Shown here one piece after another: positions 26,582 through 35,352 of a stretch of DNA of 64,000 nt. Numbering within the stretch: position 1 is the stretch's first letter; each line of letters opens with the position of its first letter. The notes beneath the pieces were generated by a model. It was not told where the DNA came from. It worked only from the letters and a program-made list of their open reading frames with translations, and searched no databases. A program made the position numbers and the translations under genes. Origin of the DNA: Hylemonella gracilis (GTDB lineage Bacteria; Pseudomonadota; Gammaproteobacteria; Burkholderiales; Burkholderiaceae_C). The stretch covers positions 328,501-392,500 of the forward strand of contig NZ_CP031395.1 of assembly GCF_004328645.1 (NCBI RefSeq), in the 5' to 3' direction.

Positions 26582-28336
26582 ATGTTCAATTTGAATTCCA
26601 TGAGCATTTCCAAACGCCTGGGTGCGCTTATCGCAAGCGCCCTGCTGGGCATCTGCGCGATGGCCATCGTCTTTCTGATCTCGGAAAAAAAACTGGTAAT
26701 GGAGGAGCGCCAGGCCGGCGTGCGCCAGACCGTCGAAGTCTCCTATGACCTGATCGTGCACTTTCATGACCTGGTCAGCAAGGGAAAATTGAGCGAGGAC
26801 GAAGGCAAACAGCGCGCCTTGGAAGCCATCAAGGCATTGCGTTACAGCGGCGCCGAGTATTTTTGGATCAACGACATGCATCCGACGATGGTCATGCACC
26901 CGATCCGTCCGGAACTCGATGGCAAGGATCTGACCGAGAACAGGGACCCGACGGGAAAACAGCTGTTCGTGGAGTTTGTCCAAATCGTCAAGGCCCATGG
27001 ATCAGGTTTTGTCTTTTACATGTGGCCGAAGCCCGGCAGCGACAAACCGGCACAGAAGGTCTCCTACGTCAAAGGTTTCGCTCCATGGGGTTGGGTTGTC
27101 GGCTCGGGTGTTTATGTTGACAACGTGGACGCGGTGGTCATGAATCGCGCGATCAGCATGGGCATCGGCACCCTGCTGCTGGGTGCGGCCTTGCTGGGAA
27201 GCGGCTTGCTGATTGCGCGCAGTCTGCTGCGCCAACTCGGTGGAGAGCCAGCCTACGCAGCTGCGGTGATGCAAGGCATTTCCGCTGGCGATCTCAGCAT
27301 CGACATCAAACTCAAGAAAAACGATCAATCCAGCCTGCTGTATGCCCTCAAAGCCATGCGTGACAGCATGGCCGGCATCGTCGGGCGCGTGCGCCAGAGC
27401 AGCGAGTCGGTCTCTTCGGCCAGCGCCGAAATTGCCCAAGGCAATCAGGACCTTTCCGCCCGCACGGAGAATCAGGCCAGCGCACTGGAAGAAACCGCTG
27501 CCAGCATGGAAGAGTTGTCTTCCACCGTCAAACAGAACGCCGACAATGCCCGTCAAGCCAACCAGCTCGCCCAGAGCGCGAGCACCGTGGCCGTGCAAGG
27601 GGGTGAAGTGGTGACCCAGGTTGTGAGCACCATGAAGGGCATCAGCGACAGCTCGAGGAAGATCGCCGACATCATCGGCGTGATCGACGGCATCGCCTTC
27701 CAGACCAACATCCTGGCACTGAACGCGGCGGTGGAGGCCGCACGTGCAGGTGAACAGGGCCGAGGCTTCGCCGTGGTAGCCGGCGAGGTGCGCAACCTGG
27801 CCAGTCGCAGCGCGGAAGCAGCCAAGGAGATCAAGACTTTGATCACCGACAGTGTCAACCGGGTGGAGCAGGGCAGCGCACTGGCCGATCAGGCCGGTAG
27901 CACCATGCACAACGTTGTCAGCAGCATCCGCCGGGTGACCGACATCATGGGAGAGATCAGCGCGGCCAGCGTCGAACAAAGCACGGGTGTGTCTCAAGTG
28001 GGCGAAGCCGTGACGCAGATGGACCAAGCCACGCAGCAGAACGCGGCACTGGTGGAAGAGATGGCCGCGGCGGCCAGCAGCCTCAAGAGCCAGGCCCAGG
28101 AACTGGTACAGGCCGTGGCCGTGTTCAAGCTCAACAACAAAAACAGCAATGCCGTGGCGCTCGCCCCGATGGCCATGCGTGCAAACGCTGCCGCCCTACC
28201 TCATCAGAATGCGGTACGTCACTCGCCTGAACACGCAAACAATATGGCGCACCGATCGCCCCAGACGGCCTCTTCGCACTCGAAGCCCGCCCGATTTGCA
28301 AAGATGGGCGCTGACGACGATTGGGGCGTGTTCTGA
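26582..28336 (+). CDS. Methyl-accepting chemotaxis protein with single Cache domain, unit 4
   Basis: The 584-residue product has a membrane helix (~10-33), a periplasmic sCache_2-type domain (~38-185), with [27 protein letters not shown] and [13 protein letters not shown], a second helix (~195-215), HAMP, and the conserved signalling hairpin. sCache_2 domains commonly bind small carboxylates or amines; the ligand here is unknown. A linker of ~60 residues follows the coiled coil and ends in DWGVF, which fits the W-x-x-F pattern of a CheR-docking pentapeptide. The ribosome site GAGGT is at 26570. It is the last unit of the array. Confidence 0.94.
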   Translation: MFNLNSMSISKRLGALIASALLGICAMAIVFLISEKKLVMEERQAGVRQTVEVSYDLIVHFHDLVSKGKLSEDEGKQRALEAIKALRYSGAEYFWINDMHPTMVMHPIRPELDGKDLTENRDPTGKQLFVEFVQIVKAHGSGFVFYMWPKPGSDKPAQKVSYVKGFAPWGWVVGSGVYVDNVDAVVMNRAISMGIGTLLLGAALLGSGLLIARSLLRQLGGEPAYAAAVMQGISAGDLSIDIKLKKNDQSSLLYALKAMRDSMAGIVGRVRQSSESVSSASAEIAQGNQDLSARTENQASALEETAASMEELSSTVKQNADNARQANQLAQSASTVAVQGGEVVTQVVSTMKGISDSSRKIADIIGVIDGIAFQTNILALNAAVEAARAGEQGRGFAVVAGEVRNLASRSAEAAKEIKTLITDSVNRVEQGSALADQAGSTMHNVVSSIRRVTDIMGEISAASVEQSTGVSQVGEAVTQMDQATQQNAALVEEMAAAASSLKSQAQELVQAVAVFKLNNKNSNAVALAPMAMRANAAALPHQNAVRHSPEHANNMAHRSPQTASSHSKPARFAKMGADDDWGVF

Positions 28337-28376
28337 AACCTGCAGCCCTGTCGCAGGAGCGGGCCCCGCCGGGGAC

Positions 28377-29738
28377 TCAGGTCTCGCGCCAATAGTCCGG
28401 CACGAACAAGAACACGCAGCAAGCGACCACGGCGTTGGCCAAGCCGATGCAGAGGAACACTTCCGGAATCGTCGCTCCCGCGTCCAGCAAGGCCCCGGCC
28501 AACAGGGCGCTGACGACCATGTAGAGCGCATTCAGAATGTTGTTGGCCGCGATCACGCGCGCACGGTGCGTGGGCGGGCTGCGGCGCTGGATCAGCACGT
28601 ACATGGGCACGCTGTAGAGCCCGACGAAGAGACTGAGCAACAGCAGGTCGGCCATCACGCGCCAGTGCGGTGGCCGGGCCGCGAAGGTGGCCAGGTTCAT
28701 CAGATCCACCGGCGGCAGGCCACGCGAGGCGAAGTACAGATCGACCGCGAACACGCTCATGCCCACGGCGCCCAGCGGCGCCAGGAAGCGGCGGACCACG
28801 CCGGCGCGCTGTTCCAACACTTCGCACAACAGGGCTCCTACGCCGATGCCGATCGAGAACAGCACCAGCAGAAGGGAAGCCACCTGCTCGTCGCCGCGCA
28901 GCACTTCCTTGGCATAGGCGGGAAATAGCGACAGAAAGACTGCGCCGAAGAACCACATCCAGCTGATGCCCAGCAGGGAATGGAAGACCTTGGCGTCGCG
29001 CCGCGCCAGTTGGAGGTTGCGCCAGGTTTCGCTGAAGGGATTCCAGTTGATGCGCAAGCCCGGGTCAGTGGCCGGCAGCAGAGGCACGCGTGCCGCGGCC
29101 AGCCGGCCCAGCACGGCCACCGCCAGACAGGCCAGCGCCGCGGCCTGCGCGCCCGTCACCGGGCTGGAAGTGGGCAGTGACATCAGCAGGCCACCCGCCA
29201 TATTGCCCAGCAGGATGGCGACGAAGGTGCCCATCTGCACCATGCCGTTGCCGCCCGTGAGTTCACGCGGCTGCAGCGCGGCGGGCAGGTAGGCGTGCTT
29301 GACCGGACCGAAGAGCGTGGAATGCACCCCCATCAGGAAGATGCACAGCAGCAGGACGGGCACGTTGGGCGCCAGCAAGCCCCAGGCCGCCGCCAGCATG
29401 ATGAGCACCTCCAGATTCTTGACGAAACGGATCATGGCGCTCTTCTCATGCTTGTCGCAGAGCTGGCCGCTGGTGGCGGAAAACAGCAGGAACGGCAGGA
29501 TGAAAAGCGCGCCGATGACCAGCCCCGCCTGCACCGGTGGCAGCCAGCTCACCTGGAGTTGGTAGGTCACCAGGACCGTGAAGGCGAACTTGAACAGGTT
29601 GTCGTTGGCGGCGCCAGCGAACTGGGTCCAGAAGAAAGGCGCGTAACGGCGCTGGCGCAGGAGAGAGAACTGGCCGCTCGCGGGACCTTCCGCTGGCGTC
29701 CCGTGCGCACGCTGATCGGCTTGCGCGGGCATGCTCAT
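28377..29738 (-). CDS. MFS transporter, LplT-like
   Basis: The 453-residue product has about 12 membrane helices. The N-terminus FFWTQFAGAANDNLFKFA and the later GPVKHAYLPAAL segment are typical of the lysophospholipid transporter LplT and of the MFS half of LplT-acyltransferase fusions. LplT moves lysophospholipids inward across the inner membrane for reacylation. No acyltransferase domain or gene is adjacent here. The start at 29738 overlaps the preceding FIST gene stop by ATGA, so the two are co-transcribed. It converges with the unit 4 receptor gene, 40 bp away. Confidence 0.85.
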   Translation of the reverse strand: MSMPAQADQRAHGTPAEGPASGQFSLLRQRRYAPFFWTQFAGAANDNLFKFAFTVLVTYQLQVSWLPPVQAGLVIGALFILPFLLFSATSGQLCDKHEKSAMIRFVKNLEVLIMLAAAWGLLAPNVPVLLLCIFLMGVHSTLFGPVKHAYLPAALQPRELTGGNGMVQMGTFVAILLGNMAGGLLMSLPTSSPVTGAQAAALACLAVAVLGRLAAARVPLLPATDPGLRINWNPFSETWRNLQLARRDAKVFHSLLGISWMWFFGAVFLSLFPAYAKEVLRGDEQVASLLLVLFSIGIGVGALLCEVLEQRAGVVRRFLAPLGAVGMSVFAVDLYFASRGLPPVDLMNLATFAARPPHWRVMADLLLLSLFVGLYSVPMYVLIQRRSPPTHRARVIAANNILNALYMVVSALLAGALLDAGATIPEVFLCIGLANAVVACCVFLFVPDYWRET

Positions 29739-31138
29739 GCGGCGGCCCCCTCGGGCGCGAGGAAGACTGTGAGAACGCCGGTGTAACCATGCAATTGCCG
29801 GTGCGCGATCTCGCCCCCGGCAAAGAAGCCAATCAGCGGCACGTCGCCCAGGGCATGGCGCACCAACTGCAGTTCCGCGCTGGGCGCGCCGAAATGCGGG
29901 CCGCCACGACCTGAACAACTGACATAGATGGCGCCAGCAATTTCACGCGAGGGCACGGCAGGGTGCGCCGCCAGAGTCGGCGCGCCCTGCTCGGACGCGA
30001 CATCGGACGCAGCGCCAGGCGTGGACACTGCCGCGCTATACAGCGGTAGTTCGTCTGGCTCCAGCTCGGCACGGATTTCGGTGCAGATGCGAATCAGGTC
30101 GGCGCGCGCGGCCTGAACATTGCGTTGGCAGAAGGCAAGCTGCATGCCTTCGGTCACGCGCTCGGCCAGGGCCACGCCGCCCCGCTGCGGGTCCAGCCCC
30201 ACGATGTGGCGCACGCGCACGTCCGGGCCGAACAAGCCACCCCGTCCGATCACGCGGCCCGACGGGCTGGCACCTGCGTGCGCGTGATCTCCCGCACGCG
30301 AGTTTGCGGCGGCATCCGATTGCTGCCCATGGGCAGGCGGGGGCGCCACCAGCCCCGCGAGCGTGGCACGCACCGCCTCCAGGGCCTGCTGCGGTTGGTC
30401 GAGCGAGACGCCCAGTTCACGCAGCAGCACGTCGAGCGCGGGCTCGCCGTCGAGCTGGTAGACCACGTGGCGCTCGGCCTCGGTGACCACGTGGTCACCG
30501 CCAACCGGCGTGAGTGGCGCGCAGCCCTGCGTGACACGCGACACCAAGGCGACCTCCGGACCAAAAGCCACGCCGGACAGACCGCCATGGAACACACCGC
30601 TGCTGCGGCCCTGCCCGCGCAGATAGCCGTCACCGCCTTGCGCGAACTGCACGCTCTGCTGGCGGCTGGCGGCCAGGCCGCCGAAGAGATACCCCGAACT
30701 GGTGCGCGCCGCCATCTCCTCGATCAGCTCGCCCAGCTCGGGCGCATGGCCATCGGCATGGATCAGGGCCGTGTGCGCGGCGAAGCTCTGCGCCAAGGGC
30801 GCCACGCCGGAGAACACGCGGTACTGGTCGGCCGGGATGTCGCACAGCATCACCGCCAGCGCGGGTTCGTCGAAGTACTCGACACCCGTGGCCGCGATGC
30901 CCACGCCCACCGTGCCGGACCAGTCCGTCACCTCGGGCAGTTCGGCGCTCAGGTGCGCGAGGATGGCTTGCGCCTCGTTCGCGTAGTGGTCGGTGATGTA
31001 AAGGAGGGCCAGGCTGGGGGCCAGCCCCGCGCCCTTGGACGCGCGACTGGCGATCTGGGCTCGCAGTTGCGCCAGCACCAGGGTGGCCGCCATGCGCCAT
31101 TGCGGATGGGTGGCGTGAGCAAGAAGGTACGGGTTCAT
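29735..31138 (-). CDS. FIST-domain protein (FIST N and C)
   Basis: The product has 467 residues. The N-terminal half (ALLYITDHYANEAQAIL, TDWSGTVGVGIAATGVEY, SGYLFGGLAA) and the C-terminal half (PEVALVSRVTQGC, GAIYVSCSGRGGPHF, LIGFFAGGEIAH) match the FIST_N/FIST_C sensory domain pair. That pair is proposed to bind small ligands such as amino acids. No transmembrane or output domain is present, so it is a stand-alone cytoplasmic protein. A low-complexity Gly/Ala/His linker lies near residues 280-300. It overlaps the MFS gene and starts 8 bp after the phaM stop. An upstream in-frame ATG at 31162 or 31153 is possible. Confidence 0.82.
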   Translation of the reverse strand: MNPYLLAHATHPQWRMAATLVLAQLRAQIASRASKGAGLAPSLALLYITDHYANEAQAILAHLSAELPEVTDWSGTVGVGIAATGVEYFDEPALAVMLCDIPADQYRVFSGVAPLAQSFAAHTALIHADGHAPELGELIEEMAARTSSGYLFGGLAASRQQSVQFAQGGDGYLRGQGRSSGVFHGGLSGVAFGPEVALVSRVTQGCAPLTPVGGDHVVTEAERHVVYQLDGEPALDVLLRELGVSLDQPQQALEAVRATLAGLVAPPPAHGQQSDAAANSRAGDHAHAGASPSGRVIGRGGLFGPDVRVRHIVGLDPQRGGVALAERVTEGMQLAFCQRNVQAARADLIRICTEIRAELEPDELPLYSAAVSTPGAASDVASEQGAPTLAAHPAVPSREIAGAIYVSCSGRGGPHFGAPSAELQLVRHALGDVPLIGFFAGGEIAHRQLHGYTGVLTVFLAPEGAAA

Positions 31139-31145
31139 GGAACGA

Positions 31146-31802
31146 TCAGGCATTCGGGCCATCGCGCGGGCCGGAGTTCGGCTTCGGGTCATCGGCCCCT
31201 GGACGCGTCGCCTTGCGCGGCGTGGCGCGCCGGGGCGCTGGGGCGGCATCGGCCGAGGCCGCCGCGGACGACTGTGGCCCCGGGGCCGCGGCTGCGGCTG
31301 AAGCCGCGGCGCCACGCGCCGCCACGTCCTGCAGGGCCTGATTGGCAATGGTCTGGAACTGTTGCGTCAGGGCACCCCAGTACTGCATGGCATCGGCCAT
31401 GAAGGGCGGCGCGGCGGGGTCCGCGCCGGCAGCCGACGCTGCCGATGCACTGGACGCCGCGGCACGGTCTTCGGAACTGGTTTGAGCCCCGGGCATCGAA
31501 CCGGCCATGCCACTCATGCTGCCCATGCTGCCCATGCTGCGCAATGCAGCCAGGGTCATCTTCTGAACTTCCAGGGCTTGCAAGGTGGCCTTCAGGGCGG
31601 CCGTGTTCTGATCCAGCCAGAACAGCACGGCCTTGAGCTCGCCAATGCGCTGGTCCAGCACCTTCGGGTCCAGCGTGGGCGCGATCCAACTGGCGTACAA
31701 GGCCTGCGGATCGCCTTGTGCCAGTTTCTGCAGAAAGTCAAAGCCTGGCACATAGGCGCCGAAATCAGCGCCCAAGCCCTGGGGATGTGCTTTCTGGTTC
31801 AT
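31146..31802 (-). CDS. phaM: PhaM-like polyhydroxyalkanoate granule regulatory protein
   Basis: The 218-residue product has a conserved N-terminal half: FDFLQKLAQGD, ASWIAPTLDPKVLDQRIGEL, then WLDQNTAALKATLQALEVQK, the pattern of PhaM. The C-terminus is Ala/Pro-rich and ends in a basic RRATPRKATR region that fits its DNA-binding role. In Ralstonia, PhaM activates PHB synthase and links PHB granules to the nucleoid, aiding even distribution at division. A Met/Gly/Ser repeat (MGSMGSMSGMAGSM) sits mid-protein. It is the first gene of a short operon with the FIST and MFS genes. Confidence 0.85.
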   Translation of the reverse strand: MNQKAHPQGLGADFGAYVPGFDFLQKLAQGDPQALYASWIAPTLDPKVLDQRIGELKAVLFWLDQNTAALKATLQALEVQKMTLAALRSMGSMGSMSGMAGSMPGAQTSSEDRAAASSASAASAAGADPAAPPFMADAMQYWGALTQQFQTIANQALQDVAARGAAASAAAAAPGPQSSAAASADAAPAPRRATPRKATRPGADDPKPNSGPRDGPNA

Positions 31803-31869
31803 GGTTGCGCGGGTCCGGTCGGTGCGCGCAGCTTAACGCGAACCGGCGGCGCACGACTCCGACACCCGC

Positions 31870-31902
31870 AAAGAAACCCCAAATCCGCGACGCCTGTCGC
31901 GG
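31870..31902 (-). terminator. Probable terminator after the copper chaperone gene
   Basis: On the minus strand CCGCGAC-AGGC-GTCGCGG (31885-31902) is followed by a T-rich run (ATTTGGGGTTTCTTT), 15 bp after the chaperone stop. Confidence 0.5.
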
Positions 31903-31916
31903 GTCGGTCACAAGGC

Positions 31917-32384
31917 TCAGTGCTTGGCGCCGTGGCCCGATGGGCTCGCACCCATGGTCATGGCGCGCACGGGAATCTGCAGTTCCTGGCGGCTCTCCTT
32001 GCCCTGCGCATTCTTGAACAACAGGGTCACCGGAATGTTTTGGTCTGCACGCAGGGCTCCCTTCAGGTCCATCAGCATGACGTGGTAACCACCCGGCTTG
32101 AGCTCCACGGTCTGCCCGGCGGGCAGATCCAGGCCGGCGATGGCGCGCATCTTCATGACGTCGCCTTCCATCTTCATCTCATGCACCTCGGCAACGCCCG
32201 CGACGGGCGTGGTCACGCCCACGAGGCGCATGCCTTCCTTGGCGGTGAGCTTCATGAAAGCGCCGCTGGACTTCTGGCCCTGCACCGTGGCACGTGCCCA
32301 GGCTTCCTGCACGTCGACGGTCTGGGCCTGTACGGCGCCCGCGGCAGCCAAGGCGACAAAGGCGATCAGGTGTTTGATGTTCAT
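31917..32384 (-). CDS. Periplasmic copper chaperone PCu(A)C
   Basis: The 155-residue product has a Sec signal peptide (cleavage after AVQA, residue 20). It contains the family copper motif H-X10-M-X21-H-X-M exactly: His68, Met79, His101 and Met103. A C-terminal HGAKH tail adds possible ligands. PCu(A)C carries Cu(I) in the periplasm and helps load the Cu-A site of cytochrome c oxidase with Sco. The ribosome site GAGGAG precedes ATG 32384. The next gene upstream encodes a DUF2946 protein, a combination often linked with copper handling. Confidence 0.92.
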   Translation of the reverse strand: MNIKHLIAFVALAAAGAVQAQTVDVQEAWARATVQGQKSSGAFMKLTAKEGMRLVGVTTPVAGVAEVHEMKMEGDVMKMRAIAGLDLPAGQTVELKPGGYHVMLMDLKGALRADQNIPVTLLFKNAQGKESRQELQIPVRAMTMGASPSGHGAKH

Positions 32385-32550
32385 GGTGAAACTCCTCTGG
32401 GGGTGGATGCCGGTCGCCCGGCGGACAAATTGATTTCTTCTGCCCAACGACCGGCACGATGGCGCGTTCATTCGCGACCAGGCATACGACGCAGGCAAGG
32501 CAGCGAACGGCCGACCCATCCAGGGCGGTCGCGCACTGCGCAGGCAAGGA

Positions 32551-32910
32551 TCAGGAAGAAGCAGGCGGGCCGCGAGGCGGCAGGGGCGCGGCCGTGCGGC
32601 CGGCGATGTGCGCCGTCATCCACGGGCGCGGTGCGTAAGACGGCGGTGCGTCGTGTGCGGCGACGGGCAGGGACAGGCTCGGCGGTGTCAGCACCTGCAC
32701 GCACAAGGGACAGTCCAGGGTATGGGCATGGTTGGCGATGGCGCCATCGTCACCGCCCCGGGCTATCAGCTTCACGACGCCATCGGCGGCGCAGACCAAC
32801 TCCATCGCCTTGGGCTGCACGATGGGCGAGGCAATGGCCACGCCCAGCGCGAGCGCGAACCCGGCCAGCACGAGGCGGGCGAGGAAACGGGCGCGGCGCA
32901 GGGTCTGCAT
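32551..32910 (-). CDS. DUF2946-family membrane protein
   Basis: The 119-residue product has an N-terminal membrane helix or signal anchor (~10-33). It also has the DUF2946 signature: a VCAADG stretch, then HTLDCPLC with two Cys and a His (~residues 63-70). The C-terminus is Pro-rich. Members are small proteins often found next to copper chaperones or TonB receptors, which agrees with the PCu(A)C gene 166 bp downstream. The Cys/His pair suggests metal binding; function is unproven. Confidence 0.75.
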   Translation of the reverse strand: MQTLRRARFLARLVLAGFALALGVAIASPIVQPKAMELVCAADGVVKLIARGGDDGAIANHAHTLDCPLCVQVLTPPSLSLPVAAHDAPPSYAPRPWMTAHIAGRTAAPLPPRGPPASS

Positions 32911-32933
32911 GGGGCGCGATTATGCCGCGCTGG

Positions 32934-33935
32934 TCATGCGGACCTGGACGCGATCTGCTGCTCGATGGCGCCGAAGACGGACTGGCCGTCGCGGCCTTTC
33001 ATCTCGATGCGCAGGCTGTCGCCAAACTTCATGTAGGCCGTGGTGGGCTGGCCGTCCAGGCGGCTTTCCATGGCACGTTTCTCGGCGATGCAGCCGTAGC
33101 CCTTGGGCCAGTCCAGACGCCCTTCGGCATCGACCGCCCGATTGCTGAGCGCACCGCCCCCGACGATGCTGCCCACGCGCACGCGCCGGGTTGCCCCCAG
33201 CGCCGCGACGAGTTGACCGAAAGAAACCTCCATGGCCTCGCCCGCCTCGCACAGGCCCACGGTGCGGCCATTCCAGGTGGTCTGCAAGCTCAGATGGACA
33301 CGTCCATCCACCCAGGACTCGCCGAGTTCATCGGGCGTGACGGCCACGGGGCTGAAGGCCACGGCGGGTTTGCTCTGCACAAAACCAAACCCGCGCGCGC
33401 GTTCCTCGGCCAGGCGCTGGCGCAGCGTCCAGCCATTGGCCAGCATGAGCAGGCGCACGCCGTCCAGCGCCTGCTCGGGCGGCGCGCCCGCGGGCACGTC
33501 ACCCGTGATGACGGCCAGCCCCGCCTCGAAATCGATGCCGGGGTCCAGGTCAGACGACGCATCGCTGGCGAACAGCGCCTTGTCACAAGCGCCTTGCAGA
33601 TGTCCGTAGCCCTGATACAGGGGCAGGGCCGCACCGGTCAGCTCCGGGTACAACAAGTCGACATGGTTCGGACAGCTCAGGCCACCCGCAAACTGGAAGG
33701 CCCGCGGCAGTGGCGCCATGCACTGCGTCGCATCGAAGGGGAAAGCATGCCTCGCCTTGCCCTGGTTCAGCGTGGTGTACAGATCCTCCAGCTGGGGGGC
33801 GAGAAAGTTCCAGTCGTCCAACACCTGCTGCAGGCGCTGCGCGATGCCGGTCGCATAATGGGCTTGACTGAGGTCACGCGAGACGACGATCAACTGACCA
33901 TCGCGCGAGCCGTCTTTGTAAGTGGCGAGTTTCAT
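32934..33935 (-). CDS. Fumarylacetoacetate hydrolase-family protein
   Basis: The 333-residue product begins MKLATYKDGSRDGQLIVVS. Residues ~60-330 form an FAH fold: FQFAGGLSCPNHVDLLYPE, DPGIDFEAGLAVITGDVP, GFGFVQSKPAVAFSPVA, GRVGSIVGGGALS-like turn and a MKFGDSLRIEM end. Family members use a Mg2+ or Mn2+ ion held by acidic residues to hydrolyse or decarboxylate 1,3-dicarbonyl compounds. In Burkholderiales the same type is often annotated as fumarylacetoacetate hydrolase in aromatic catabolism, but no pathway genes are adjacent. It is divergent from the DUF3108 gene. Confidence 0.88.
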   Translation of the reverse strand: MKLATYKDGSRDGQLIVVSRDLSQAHYATGIAQRLQQVLDDWNFLAPQLEDLYTTLNQGKARHAFPFDATQCMAPLPRAFQFAGGLSCPNHVDLLYPELTGAALPLYQGYGHLQGACDKALFASDASSDLDPGIDFEAGLAVITGDVPAGAPPEQALDGVRLLMLANGWTLRQRLAEERARGFGFVQSKPAVAFSPVAVTPDELGESWVDGRVHLSLQTTWNGRTVGLCEAGEAMEVSFGQLVAALGATRRVRVGSIVGGGALSNRAVDAEGRLDWPKGYGCIAEKRAMESRLDGQPTTAYMKFGDSLRIEMKGRDGQSVFGAIEQQIASRSA

Positions 33936-34006
33936 CGGGATGCAATCATTTCCATCGGCGTCTGTGGTGCCGTCCATAGTGCCCAGACGCAAGCTGTGAT
34001 TACACC

Positions 34007-34798
34007 ATGAGCGATTTTGAGCACATGCGCCGCCGCGCCTGGCTGATGCACGCTGGCCTGGCCCTGTTGCCAGGTCAGGCCATGAGCCAATGGGTCCAGG
34101 CGGCCGAAATGCCGCTCCGCGTCGCGCCCGATGCCGTGCCCGCGCCCTTGCACCTGCGTTACCGGGTGCGCGGTACCGTCGCTTTCCTGCCGCTGTTTGC
34201 CGATGGGTATCTGTCGTGGCAGCACGGAAACGGACGCTATGAGGCCCGGCTGAAGCTGGACGCAGGGTTTCTAGGCACGCGCGAGCGCATCAGCAAGGGC
34301 AGGATCACCTCGACCGGCTTGCAGCCCCTGAGCTACACCGATCGCTCCCAGAACGAGCACGACACTGAATTCGACTGGCCCCGCGCCGAGGCTCGCCTGG
34401 GCAGGGGCGGCACCACCCGCCTGGCTCCGGGCACGCAAGACCTGGTTAGCCTGTACATCCAGCTGGCCTGTCTTTTCGCCACAAACACCACGTCGCCGGT
34501 TTTCAGGACCGACGGCGCGCAGCTGCCGCTTCCCGTCCTGGGCAACGGCAAGACCGTGGAACACTGGCGCCTGGTGGTCCAGGGCGAGGAGACCTTGAAT
34601 CTGCCGGGTGGGCCAGTGCTCACACGCAAGTTGCTGCGTCTGCCCGAGCCCTCAGACAACCTGGGCGCGGAACTTTGGATGGCGCCTGCATTGAATTGGA
34701 TGCCTGCGCGCATCCGGCTGAGCGAGGGCAGGAGCAGCGACGTCGATCTGCTATGGAGTCAGTCCATGGCGCCCATGCCCGCCGCTGAGACCGCTTGA
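34007..34798 (+). CDS. DUF3108 domain-containing protein
   Basis: The 263-residue product has an N-terminal hydrophobic stretch (~11-32) that may act as a signal, then a beta-rich domain with LHLRYRVRGTVAFLPLFADGY and LSWQHGNGRYEARLKL, typical of DUF3108. A DLVSLYIQLACLF helix lies in the middle and MPARIRLSEGR at the end. In Burkholderiales, such proteins are likely periplasmic; the function is unknown. The start codon is 71 bp from the divergent FAH gene, sharing the promoter region. Confidence 0.75.
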   Translation: MSDFEHMRRRAWLMHAGLALLPGQAMSQWVQAAEMPLRVAPDAVPAPLHLRYRVRGTVAFLPLFADGYLSWQHGNGRYEARLKLDAGFLGTRERISKGRITSTGLQPLSYTDRSQNEHDTEFDWPRAEARLGRGGTTRLAPGTQDLVSLYIQLACLFATNTTSPVFRTDGAQLPLPVLGNGKTVEHWRLVVQGEETLNLPGGPVLTRKLLRLPEPSDNLGAELWMAPALNWMPARIRLSEGRSSDVDLLWSQSMAPMPAAETA

Positions 34799-34897
34799 AA
34801 TCCGCAATGCGCAACCCCAACTGCAATTCCAGCATGAAACTTGCGGCTGTAACCTTGCCACCACCCGGTTCCCACCATCTGCCTATAGACTGACGCC

Positions 34898-35215
34898 ATG
34901 CACACCTTGTACGACTCGGAGTCTTTCATCGTCACCCACCTGCTGGCCAGCCCCATCCGCCAGGACGACAACGGGCGCGTCATGGTCAGCGACCCGGATG
35001 ACGAATACATGGCCGACCGTCCCTCGCTGATGCGCCACGGTTTCGAGATCGTGGACAAGCGCTCGGGCAAGGAGCTGTTCCTCGACGGCGCCTGGGCCGA
35101 GCTCTTCCAGCAACACCTGAGCGAGTGGCAGCGCACGCAACCGACGCAGGACGAAGTGGAAAACACGCTGGCGCAGTACGCCGAGCTCGCGACCCTGCCC
35201 TTGCACGTGCACTGA
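34898..35215 (+). CDS. DUF3567-family protein
   Basis: The 105-residue soluble product begins MHTLYDSESFIVTHL and contains RHGFEIVDKRSGKELFLDG and a C-terminal QDEVENTLAQYAELATLPLHVH. This matches a small protein family (DUF3567, BTH_I0359-like) that is widespread and mostly confined to beta-proteobacteria. Function is unknown. An intrinsic terminator follows 62 bp after the stop. Confidence 0.85.
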   Translation: MHTLYDSESFIVTHLLASPIRQDDNGRVMVSDPDDEYMADRPSLMRHGFEIVDKRSGKELFLDGAWAELFQQHLSEWQRTQPTQDEVENTLAQYAELATLPLHVH

Positions 35216-35277
35216 GCCCGCCTGCGCCGTGGCGGCGGCACAGGCGCCGACCCGCGAAGGCGAGTTCAGGGGGTTGT

Positions 35278-35311
35278 CGCCCCGGTATCCCACGCCGGGG
35301 CGTCGGCTTTT
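35278..35311 (+). terminator. Intrinsic terminator after the DUF3567 gene
   Basis: CGCCCCGG (35278-35285) pairs perfectly with CCGGGGCG (35295-35302), followed by TCGGCTTTT. A TGCGACAAT extended -10 of the purU promoter begins right after it (about 35311-35319). Confidence 0.75.
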
Positions 35312-35352
35312 GCGACAATGGCAGCTTCTTCTTTCCGCATTCCGCCCCAGCC

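Noticed and set aside
31500..31545. Met/Gly/Ser repeat region of phaM as a tandem repeat or CRISPR-like array
   Set aside because: Short in-frame degenerate repeats within a coding sequence; no spacers and no cas genes in the window.
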